Assembly: GCA_946894095.1 (NCBI GenBank) | Contig: OX335665.1 | Coordinates: 5,714,001 to 5,778,000, forward strand | Direction: 5' to 3' | Origin: Incurvaria masculella | Taxonomy: Eukaryota; Arthropoda; Insecta; Lepidoptera; Incurvariidae | Length of the DNA: 64,000 nucleotides | Shown here: positions 1-9,071 of the stretch, one piece after another | Layout: the number at the start of each line of letters is the position of its first letter | Numbering within the stretch: position 1 is the first letter of the stretch | Position numbers and translations under genes: made by a program | The notes under the pieces: model-generated | Told to the model about the DNA's origin: nothing | The model's database searches: none | What the model saw: the letters and a program-made list of their open reading frames with translations, nothing else

Positions 1-197
1 GCCAAGCACGAGTAAGGTAATCAGGTAGTAAAGTAATCTAGGCATAATTTAATATGAATTTAATGTTTCCATAGATGGCCTTTATTTTGCGTACAGACGC
101 CATTCTTTGGACTTTTTAGGGTTCTGTACCCAAAGGGTGCCAACGGGTTCCATTGACACCCTTACCCATTACTAAACCCCTGTTGTCTGTCAGTCTG

Positions 198-1821
198 CAG
201 GGCTTTTAGTGGTGGTCCCTTAGTTCCTTAAAGTCCCTTTTTTCTGAAATCGGTCCCTAAAGTCCCTTTTTAGCAAAAAGTCATTCCCATGTTTGATATC
301 ATGTTCAGCTGTATGACTGTTCACACCAATTCAGAGTTAGGCAGTCGGTAAGAGTGACCTCATTTTTAGTATTATGTTATTTCATCACATGGTGTAAGCA
401 TTATTTTCTTTTTAGAGGACACATTGGTACTTTAACTCTTAAAAAAACCTACAAATCACCCCCATAACATGCATTTGCGCTACACCAGAGTTTGCGGAGA
501 CCTAAAAACTAATAAAAAAATACATGCATGGCTAACAAAGGGAAGCGATCAGCACACAACACAAGGTTTAACAGAACTAAATGGAAGGAGAACATGTGCG
601 ACTGGCTCACGTGGCGACGCCGCCGTGGCGAACTGGGAAACTAGCGAAAGGTTGCTACTATTAAAATAATATTCCCTTATTTTTTTTTATAAATACATTA
701 TTATTTATGATTTCACAACTAAATACTTCGATTTTATTCATAATTATTTAAAGTTCTCAAAAAATTAAAAAAATCCAATATTAATTTGTCGCTACGCTCT
801 ACATCTTTAACATCTAAACCTTAACCTAAATGGTCTACGTCGGAGATGAAGGTAATAATCGTAGCCATTAATAAAAAACCTGATTTTCAGAAAAAAAATC
901 ATTGTGTTTAAAATCTATCCTAAGTGAGTATAATGCAGGTGTAGTATGCTTGTTTCCTGGGAACCGTTAAGCAATTGTAGTGGAAAACACGCAAACAATT
1001 CATAATGACGAAATATGATGAAAATTTAGATTTATCATTTTAAAATGAAGGAATTGTTTTCGCAAAAAAAATCAATGCCGAGCTCCTAAAAGGGCAATCC
1101 CACAGACACTGCTCTTTGATTCATCCTATTCATCCAGCAAGCTTCTAAAAAGGAGACGGAGTACCAATTAGTTTTAAATAGGGTGACATGTCAACATTCA
1201 ACCCAGTGAGGGGCAAACTAAGTGATATATCTAATGCTTCCCAACAACATCTTGTTGATGATGTTGTTGTAGCACCAGTTATAATATTATTATTTCTAAT
1301 TTATTATTGTGGTTGTGTTTAACTGAGCAGCTCGTAGCCTAGAGGCGCGGGGACTGGCCTAGCGTACCAGAGGCCTGTGTTCAATTCCGACATGCACCAC
1401 TGTCTTACTCTTTCCGAGTTAGATAAGTGCATTTCGTCACGAATGCGAGCTGCTACATGGTTCGGAATCCATGCAAAACTGTAGGTCCCCTTCCTATACT
1501 AGGTGATAGGGTTTAAGCCCGCCCGGTTTGGTTCCATCGCATTGGATGAAAAGATGGTCGAAGCGGCAATGAAAAATTGTCCGTGTTTTCCATCCAGTTC
1601 AATGTAGCCGTGCTCATAAAGGGAAGATCCTGGCATGGCACCAAAATCCTTCGGGAATGTGGTGTATTGGGCAAATATCATAACGGTAGTTGTGTGTTAT
1701 TAGCCACCCATGTCAGGTCACATAAAAAAAAATTGGCTCATGAGGTCCCTTAAGTCCCTTTTTTTCGGATTATAGGTCCCTTTTTCCCTTTTTTTGAGAT
1801 CTCTAACCGCTAAAAGCCCTG
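198..1821. mobile_element. hAT-like non-autonomous DNA transposon inside repeat A
   Basis: The ends are imperfect terminal inverted repeats: CAGGGCTTTTAGTGGT at 198-213 and ACCGCTAAAAGCCCTG at 1806-1821. CAGGG/CCCTG ends are typical of hAT elements. Flanking bases share AGTCTG (192-197 and 1822-1827), shorter than the 8-bp duplication usual for hAT. Subterminal GGTCCCTTA/AAGTCCC motifs occur near both ends. No transposase ORF is present. A tRNA-type SINE (1325-1732) sits inside it. The remainder (about 250-1320) is AT-rich with no gene that I can see. Confidence 0.6.
1325..1732 (+). mobile_element. tRNA-derived SINE (full length)
   Basis: The 5' head resembles a tRNA with a Pol III A box (TAGCCTAGAGG) and B box (GTTCAATTCC). 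The body matches five or more other copies here (blocks TTCGTCACGAATGCGAGCTGC and the GGCATGGCACCAAA region), and the copy ends in ATGTCAGGTCACAT followed by an A tract. It is nested in the hAT-like element. Confidence 0.85.
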
Positions 1822-2076
1822 AGTCTGTCACAAGGCTGTATCTCATGAACCCTAATGGGTAGGCAGCTGAAATTTTCACAGAGTGTATTTATTTTGCTGC
1901 TACAACAACAAATAGATGAAAGCTGAAAATAATAGAAATTAAAGGGGTTGCCCACACAAAAACGTGTTGTTTGTACGATGGTACGGAGCCCTTCGTGTGC
2001 GAGTCCGACTCGCACTTGGCCGGCTTACTCCGCACCACTTGAATGTACGCAACTGACTTTTCTCTCCCGCCCTCAG

Positions 2077-5000
2077 GAGGAGGAGGAATGGAAGGAGTAC
2101 GAGGAGACGGTGAAGGACTACACGGGGCTGAAGATACAGGTGCTCGCGGGGGGAGCGCAGGGCGGCGGCGGCGGCAACGACGACGCGGCCCGCGAGGGAG
2201 AGGAGGCCCTCGCCGGTCAGGAGCACGGCAAGACCAAGGGGCCCTGGAATAAGGTGATCAACTCTCTTAGGTGTCTTTCCCGCACGCGAGATTTCGGCTA
2301 CTTGCGCCTGCTTGTCATTCTGCGTGTCAGTGTGCTGCGTGAGTGGGTTGTTGATTATTTGGAGAGATGAAAAGGTGGGTCAGGTCTTGAGACCCACGGC
2401 TGCGCAGCTGCTCTTCTCTAGTCGTGATTTGAATGTTGTATATGTGTTATCTCGCTGGGAAACTTCGTTAGTGCGATATAGACTTCATGTCTGGCTGGCA
2501 GCGCCATCTAGCGCCCGTCATGTTAACTAGCTTCTATGCATCTGTTGGTTCCATTTGTGGCATGTGAAACTAGCAGCTCTCAGTAGAGGGCGCTAGATCG
2601 CTACAATTATTTTAGCTTCATCAGCAAACATGGAGTACATCAAAACTCAGAACTGGCAGCACGCATTGGTCAAACAGTCTGGTCTCGAAAGACTGGGGCA
2701 TCTTGAAATGGAAGACATCTTTAAGTTTTCCAAAGGCGGCCAACGCCCAGCTGAATACGCCTGCCTATTTCTTTTGCGAGTTTTTATTTATTTATTTATT
2801 TGGCAGCGCATTCACAAAGATGTACAAATTAACTTTATGCCTTGTAGTAAGTCCAACAGCTAGATCAAAATTACTTGTGCATTGCTACCCGACAAGGTGT
2901 GGCCCGTTCTAGGATTAGCAATTATTTGATAATTTATATGTAACAGCTGAGAGCACAGATTGCCAGATTTAAGCACAGGTGTGATGAGAGACATGCTACT
3001 AGGGCCGAGTGCACGAAAGAACAAAAATCAAAATCAACGTCAACGTATGATCAAACACGTCACTTTGTGTGGCCAGTATGGAAGGAACTCTATGCGGTTC
3101 ACTAAAAGTGACGTGTTTGAACATTGATTAACTGAGCCGTCTCTTCGTGCAACCGGGGCTAAGTCTTACGAGTACAGTACTTTTATTGTATATCCTAATC
3201 GTTAAATGTTATTTTAATGTTTTATTTTTAGGGTTCCGTACCCAGAGGGTGCCAACGGAACACTATTACTAAGCCTCTACTGTCCGTCCGTTTGTCCGTC
3301 CATCCGTCCGTCCGTCCGTCACAGGACTGTATCTCCTGAACCGTAATAGGTAGGCGGCTGATATTTGCACAAAGTGTGTATTTATTTTGCCGCTATGACA
3401 ACAAATAGGTAAAATTTAAAAAATAATAAAAATGTAAGGGGGTCTCCATACAAAAAACCTGTTTTTTTGTGTTAAATCTTGTACGATGGTACGGAACCCT
3501 TTGTATGCGAGTCCGACTCGCACATTGCCGGTTTTTTTTTACATAAGCGGTAAATACTGGTAGTAACAGGTTTTGTTTTTTTTTTATATGTGACTGGACA
3601 TGGATGGCTAATACCACAAGTTCTGTCATGGTATTAGCCCAACACACCACATGGGAACTAGGTGCCATGCCAGGACCTTCCTTATATTGCACGGCTACAT
3701 TGAACTGGATGGAAAACACGGACAATTTTCATTGCCGCTTCGACCATCGTTCATCCAATGCGATGGTACCAACCCGGGCGGGATAAACCTTACCACCTAG
3801 TAAGTAAGGAAGGGGACCTACAGTTTAACGTGGAATCCGAACCACGGCCAGCCTCTCTCAACGGCCGAATGGTCGCCCTTCCAAGACCAGACCGGAGCCA
3901 GCGTTGCTTAACTTCGGAGAGCGATCGCCGAAGTGTCGCGCCACTGGGCCACTGAGGCTGACAATGATACCTCACCTACTATTATGATATCACTTCGATG
4001 CTATCGCGCAGTCGGAGCAGCCGGAGGCGGCGGCGCCGGAGCCGGTGGTGGAGGCGCCGAAGCCGCGGGTGGAGCCGCCGCCGTCGAAGCCCAGCGCGTA
4101 CGTGCCGCCGGCGAGCCGCAACAAGGCCGCGCCGGAGCCCACGCGCCGCATGCAGAGCGTGAGTCCGCCATCTTACTTTTCGCTTGGACACCCGACATAG
4201 CTGTTAGGTTGACGAAGGCGTTTACAACCCGAAAAACCTTGCAATTAATACTCAATATCTATAATTATTAGGTTGTTATTTCATATTTCATATTTTAAAT
4301 TATTTATTCAGTGGAGCAATTTTTTTTTCAAGTATACAATATTACATTGTAAGTACTTAATGCATATACAATATAAATATAATAAAAAAATATAAATAAA
4401 AGACATATAAGAATATGTCTTTTTTTTAGTATACTGATCACACAGTGTTCCATACATATCAATTCATTAAATCAGTACTATACAATACAAAATAAAAGCC
4501 ATTAAGGATCTCTTCCACCAAGTAGTGATTAGCTTACTCCTCTTTCTTACCATCTCGCAAACGATACCAGTACAAGATAATCAGCACTTTAGTAATTACT
4601 TTAAGTGTAGATTAAAACAAATCAGCACTTGATGAAAACCAGGCTAATTAATTTATAATTTAAGAATTTTGGGTTGTTGTTTCCTCGTAGTTCTTAGTTC
4701 TTTGCCTTAGACCATTCTACCAATGTATGTTTGGCAGTACCATTTAGGTATGAAATCATAATTGTGTTGTATCATGTGGACGAAAAAAAAAAAATTAAAA
4801 ACATAACTTATAGACCAGTGAAGTTTCTTTGCGGGTTCTTCTTCACCAAGTTGATCGAATCCGCGGGTCAATCAAATTGTGACATGACTTAGCCCCGATT
4901 GCACGACGAGATGGCTGAGTTAATCAATGTTCAAACACGTCACTTTTAGTGAACCGCTTGGAGTTCCTTTCATAGAGTCCATAGAAAGTGACCTGTTTAA

Positions 5001-6947
5001 TCATACGTTGACGTTGATTTTGATTTTTTGTTCTTTCGTGCACTCGGCCCTTAGTGTAGTTTGACTACCAGAAGTTCAATAAATAAATGAAATGATTTTT
5101 ATTTTTTTTTGTTTATCCCATGGACAGGCAAAAGCTTTCGCTATACAGCCTTCTCTTTATTGTATCAAATGGATTGTAGTCCATTCTGGAGTGTCATGTA
5201 GTTAAATATTTTCTATTGTCTCATGTATATATAGAAATATGGGTTCAAAGTTGGTCGGTTGACTTAATATCTTTTTCAGGTAAATGAAATGAATTCATTT
5301 TAATCAGTTACTCGCACGCATTTTTTCCATAGATACCAGGTTTTATCTGGAAACACGTGAACTGCATTTTTTTTATGCTACCTGACATGGATGGCCAATA
5401 CCACACAACTACCAGAAGCCCTACTACGAAAGCAGTCGAGTGAGCGCTATCAAGAAGGCGTAGTCGCCTGTGAAAAATTGTATGCGCTTGACAGAGCGCT
5501 TTCGTAGTAGGGGGCCAGTTTCGGTTTCTTTATTTCCTTCATTATTATTATTTTATTTTTTTTATGCGACCTGAAATGGATGGCTAATCCACACAACTAC
5601 CGTTATGATATTAGCCCAATACACCACATTCCCGAAGGAATTAGGTGCCATGCCGGGACCTTCCCTTTATGAGCACGGGTACATTGAACTGGATGGAAAA
5701 CACGGACAATTTTTAATTGCCGCTTCGGCCATCTTTTCATCCAATGCGATGGTACCAACCCGGGCGGGTTTAAACCCTACCACCTAGTAGGGGAAGGGGA
5801 CCTACAGTTTTACATGGATTCCGAACCATGGAGCAGCTCGCATTCGTGACGAAATGCACTTATCGAACTCTGAAAGAGAAAGACAGTGGTGCAAGTTGGT
5901 ATTGAACCCGGGCCTCTGGTACGCTAGGCCAGTCCCCGCGCCACTAGGCTACGAGCCGCTCAAGATGTATTAGATGTATATTACACACACGGACTCGTCT
6001 TTTTTTCCTGTTGGTTCAATTACTTCTGGCGAAGAAGAGCCGACGCGAAACTTAGCCAGGGTGGTCATTGTATTAGTATTTTTTTGATTGATACTACCAT
6101 TATGATATTAGGCCCAATACACCACCGCCGCGTGAAAAGCCGTAACATTTTTCCTACATGTTTAGCGACCGCGGTAATCTCAAAATGAAATGAAATAAAA
6201 AACATTTAAATATTCTTTATTGCTTACAACTATTACATAGTATGCAAAGGCGAGCTTATTGCCAAAGGCAATTTCTAACAGCTAACCTTAAGAACGGCCG
6301 TTAAGCTTTGCTCCCCATACAAACGGAGTTTACTAATCATTTGGGAAACCGCTATTCCAATTAAATTGATATTTAATATCTAATATCAGGTAACAAATAT
6401 CTGTGTCTGCATGCTTTTGTTTTTTTGAAAAATCCAAACCGGATGAAATTAAAGCAAAAAGAAAATCTTCATACGAATTTTGTTTTCTTTGTGGTTTGAC
6501 CCAGAATATATTTACCGAAAAAACAAAGACATGCAGACACAGATATTTGTAGCCTAATATTAGATACCATATATCAAGTAAGTTGGAACAGTGGTTTTCA
6601 AATTATTAGTAAACTACATTTGTATGGGAGGCGAAATTTTCTTATGCTTACTGGCCGACCTTAATATTCGACAATATATTAAGAGGTAGCAAGAAACATA
6701 GAATTACTTAAAACTAAGCTTAAAAGTATCACGAGTGACGGTATTTGCGGGTCCGCAGCGGCACGCGCCCGACATCCACAACGACGACAACTTCCCGGTG
6801 CTGGGCGCGGCGGCGGCGGCGGCGCGGCCCGGCGGCGGCTGGAGCACGGCGGGCGGCGGCGGCGCGGCGGCGGCGCGCGCGCCCGAGCACCCGCAGCGGC
6901 GGCCGCTCGCGCTCGGCAACCGCTTCAACACGCTGCAGGACAGCTAG
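2077..6947 (+). CDS. CDV3: CDV3 homologue, 3' exons (5' end missing)
   Basis: Homologue of CDV3 (carnitine-deficiency-associated protein 3), a largely disordered cytoplasmic protein with no established enzymatic role. Visible coding exons are 2077-2253 (59 codons, donor AAG|GTGATC), 4012-4158 (49 codons, donor AGC|GTGAGT) and 6759-6947 (62 codons and TAG); all visible junctions are phase 0. Family landmarks appear in order: EEEEWKEYEE, DYTGLKIQVL and GPWNK in the first; a Pro/Glu-rich block ending SAYVPPASRNK in the second; DNFPVLG and the C-terminal GNRFNTLQDS in the last. Gly and Ala runs are expanded. The family's Lys-rich N-terminal segment is not seen, so the first exon(s) should lie upstream of base 1. 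The introns carry SINEs and MITEs; one SINE ends about 45 bp before exon 4012. Identification comes from remembered family sequence and is strong for the C-terminal motif order. Confidence 0.85.
2640..2705 (+). repeat. Dispersed repeat shared with 62228-62330
   Basis: The stretch GGCAGCACGCATTGGTCAA followed by a TGGTCT...GACTGGGGCATCTT block recurs near 62275-62330, where it continues from GAAGGCGACC. It is a short piece of an unidentified dispersed element in a CDV3 intron. Confidence 0.55.
3000..3162 (+). mobile_element. ~160-bp MITE, family E
   Basis: Imperfect inverted ends: GGGCCGAGTGCACGAA on the left and TTCGTGCAACCGGGGC on the right. Internal subrepeats ACACGTCACTTT and AAAGTGACGTGT are also inverted. 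Other copies lie at 4889-5053, 36579-36727, 42497-42648 and 51980-52143. Confidence 0.75.
3227..3540 (+). repeat. Dispersed repeat family A, full copy
   Basis: Runs from AGGGTTCCGTACCCAGAGGG, through a GTCCGTCCGTCC microsatellite, a TATTTATTTTGCCGC block and CGAGTCCGACTCGCACATTG, to a T tract. Use it as the local reference for this family. Confidence 0.8.
3576..3965 (-). mobile_element. 5S-rRNA-headed SINE (full length)
   Basis: Read on the minus strand it begins with a head containing CCGAAGTTAAGCAACGCTGG, a stretch resembling the internal promoter of 5S rRNA genes (A box AAGTTAAGC, then a C-box-like region). It continues into the same body/tail as the tRNA-headed SINEs and ends in an A tract (T tract 3575-3585 on +). 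Its head ends about 45 bp before CDV3 exon 4012-4158. Confidence 0.8.
4160..4888. other. CDV3 intron sequence, no features seen
   Basis: AT-rich DNA with short A/T runs and no recognisable exon or repeat boundary. Confidence 0.5.
4889..5053 (-). mobile_element. MITE family E copy
   Basis: Reverse-oriented relative to 3000-3162: starts GCCCCGATTGCACGACG and ends TTCGTGCACTCGGCCC. Confidence 0.75.
5418..5513. mobile_element. Small ~95-bp MITE next to a SINE tail fragment
   Basis: Terminal inverted repeats CCCTACTACGAAAGC (5419-5433) and GCTTTCGTAGTAGGG (5498-5512) match perfectly. It directly follows a SINE tail fragment (5367-5413, minus), so it probably inserted into that SINE. A diverged relative may lie at 58575-58740. 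Confidence 0.7.
5556..5961 (-). mobile_element. tRNA-derived SINE (full length)
   Basis: Minus-strand copy. T tract at 5555-5563, shared body, then the tRNA-like head: B box (GGTTCAATACC on the minus strand) at about 5905 and A box (TAGCCTAGTGG) at about 5945. Confidence 0.85.
6205..6290 (-). repeat. LINE 3'-end fragment
   Basis: Contains TTCTTTATTG...ATGCAAAGGCGAGCTTATTGCC, which recurs at 60940-61060 as GCACAAAGGCGGACTTATCAC. It looks like the 3' end of an old LINE family, inserted antisense in a CDV3 intron. Confidence 0.5.
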
Positions 6948-6969
6948 CCAGGTGAAGGACGAGTCACGC

Positions 6970-7060
6970 TAGACCCGTACCCGGGCCGGCGCTGGTACGG
7001 GCCGGCGCGGTTTCGGGCCAGGACGGGTACGGGCCGGGGCGGGTACTGGCCGACGTAGGA
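6970..7060 (+). repeat. GC-rich degenerate tandem repeat after the CDV3 stop
   Basis: Irregular repeats of GTACGGGCCGG and GGGTACTGGCCG begin about 25 bp after the CDV3 stop codon, probably within its 3'UTR. Confidence 0.6.
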
Positions 7061-7319
7061 ACGGGAGACATAAAGGAGGATGCCCAAATCCAGGCCCCTT
7101 GGAAATCATTTGTGTCTTTTATTGACACATGCCATAATCTATATTTATTATTTATTCATTTTTTTCTAAATGTTGCTGCTACATCTTGCTAAATGGTGTG
7201 TCGTCGTTGCCAACCTAATTTACATATCACCAAAAAATATTTATGAAAAAATATGTTTGACAGAGTTATAACCTCCAAGATTGACGTTGGGTTTTATTTT
7301 CTTCCCACCATACCCACTT

Positions 7320-7450
7320 TGGCAACGGATCTGCGCCTCCAATTTTTGGCGACGCATATGCGTCTCCGGTCGTTGGCGACGGATCTGCGGTCCGGCCGCA
7401 GCTCCGTCTCCGGCGATGCATATGTTAGCGATGCAGATATTGGCGATGGA
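7320..7450 (+). repeat. Degenerate ~20-bp tandem repeat
   Basis: Several imperfect units built on TTGGCGACG followed by CATATGCGTCTCC or GATCTGCG. The block is unrelated to the SINE that follows it. Confidence 0.5.
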
Positions 7451-7462
7451 CAAATGGACTAC

Positions 7463-7660
7463 CATGGATGGCTAATAGCACACCTACTGTCATGACACTG
7501 GTCCAACACACCACATGAAAGCTAGGTGCCATGCCAGGACCTTTCTTATATTGCATGGCTAACATTGAACTGGATCGGAAGCACGGACAATTTCCATGCC
7601 GCTTCGAACATCCTTCATTCAAAGAGATGGTACCACATAGCAAGTAAGAATCCGAACCAA
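7463..7660 (-). mobile_element. SINE body/tail fragment (head lost)
   Basis: Carries the shared tail (ATGGATGGCTAATAGCACAC) and body of the SINE families. The head is missing, so it cannot be assigned to the tRNA or 5S subtype, although the CACATG...AGCTAGGTGCC variant resembles the 5S-headed copies. Confidence 0.65.
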
Positions 7661-8001
7661 GTCGAATCACATGCATGGTAAGAAATGCAATGGACACAGC
7701 CTGCCGCATTCAGTCGAGCATTGTCTAACGGTGCATTTCTCTTCCGCAGCGATGGTGTGCGGTGCCAGCGCTATAGATGTCAAGTGAAGTGTCAGTGATG
7801 GACTATCTGGACCAGTCGCAACCACAAATGTACCATACACTCTGATCTGTCGCAACGTGAGTCGGGCGGCTTACAGCCTCTCCCTAACTGTACCATAATC
7901 GATAAAGGCCTCCCCCACACTGCTACGGAACCCGACCGAGTGTTCGCATTCATCACAGATTACGCTGAGAACCTTATTTCTGAGTGGTCAGTCTGAGTTC
8001 T

Positions 8002-8324
8002 CACCTAAATTGGCGTTTACGGCAAACCGATCGACTGGCGTTTTCCGTAAAAAGGTCGAACTCCATACAAGTTTTTACTAGATATTCTGTGGTTTTACTT
8101 TTTCAAGCTGTCAAAGTCAAACTCCGACTTTCGATTTGTATGAAAACGCGGAGTCGGGTTAAATGGCAACGTCGACGTATTTACGGCAACGTGGAGTAAG
8201 CTGTCAAATCAAACTCGGACTCGCAAATGTTAGTCCGATAGACGCCTACTTCCCGCGCTCTTCAATTTCTCCATACATTTGAAAACGCCAGTCGATCGGT
8301 TTTCCGTAAACGCCAATTTAGGTG
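8002..8324. mobile_element. 323-bp MITE with ~44-bp terminal inverted repeats
   Basis: CACCTAAATTGGCGTTTACG at the left end is matched by its reverse complement at the right end, and the match continues inward for about 44 bp with few differences. There is no coding capacity. No target-site duplication is obvious. Confidence 0.8.
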
Positions 8325-8819
8325 ACAACTGGGACTACAGGCTCTGTTCCATATATCCAATACCGTATGGAAGCTAAAATCCTTTGTTTACGTTTGTTTT
8401 GAGATTAAAATATTGAGCGCTTCACACTTAAACGCCCCGCGAGACTATCTCAAGAATGGCCATGAACTCATGTTCCATAGACGATATTGTCTGTAATGTC
8501 AAATATGAGTTGGCCAAATTTGGATTTGATAATATTACGCAGTTTATACAAACAAAAACCATACTTAGATGAAATGCTAATGCCTCCAAGACAATATTGT
8601 TCGGCATGTCAAATAAAATTAATTTGGTAGTCTTTCCTGAGATTAAAATATGATTAATTGTGTTTGACAACTTTGAGGTTTCTGTGAAATGTTTTATCTA
8701 TGTGTACAGTAGTATCTTCATAGATTTCTTAACCAATATTCAAAGGCCCCATATAGATGTATAGGGTTCGGCGCAGAACTTGCTGATTTTAAAGGTCAAT
8801 AAAAACAAATGAGAGAAGA

Positions 8820-9071
8820 ACTCACACACGAAGGGTTCCGTAACATCGTACAAGATTTAACACGGAAAAAAATGCGTTTTTCGTATGGGGCCCCCCCTTT
8901 AAGTTTTGTATTTTACGTATTTGTTGTTATAACTGCAAAATAAATACACTCTCAGTGACAATTTCAGCTGCCTACCTATTACGGTCTATGAGATACAGCC
9001 CTGTCACGAACGGACAGTGGAGGCTAAGTAATAGGGTTCCGTTGGCACCCTTTTGGTACGGAACCCGAAAA
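8820..9071 (-). repeat. Dispersed repeat family A
   Basis: Minus-strand copy running from CGAAGGGTTCCGTAACATCG to GGTACGGAACCCG. The GTCC microsatellite is almost absent. Confidence 0.75.

Larger units (their letters stand above)
113..2030 (+). repeat. Dispersed GTCC-type repeat (family A), split by a transposon
   Basis: Left part 113-197 begins with AGGGTTCTGTACCCAAAGGG. Right part 1822-2030 carries the GGCTGTATCTCATGAACC block, TTTATTTTGC and the terminal CGAGTCCGACTCGCACTTGG. Intact family A copies (for example 3227-3540) join these parts directly, so 198-1821 is an insertion. At least 11 copies of family A occur in the window on both strands. The right end is 46 bp before the first visible CDV3 exon. 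Confidence 0.8.

Noticed and set aside
469..669. 66-codon ORF near the window start
   Set aside because: It lies inside the hAT-like non-autonomous element and has no similarity to a transposase.
1390..1480. tRNA gene (A and B boxes around TAGCCTAG and GTTCAATTCC)
   Set aside because: The boxes belong to a SINE head: the same sequence recurs at 5556-5961, 13685-14093, 35577-35968 and 47522-47887 with body and A tract, and there is no complete cloverleaf.
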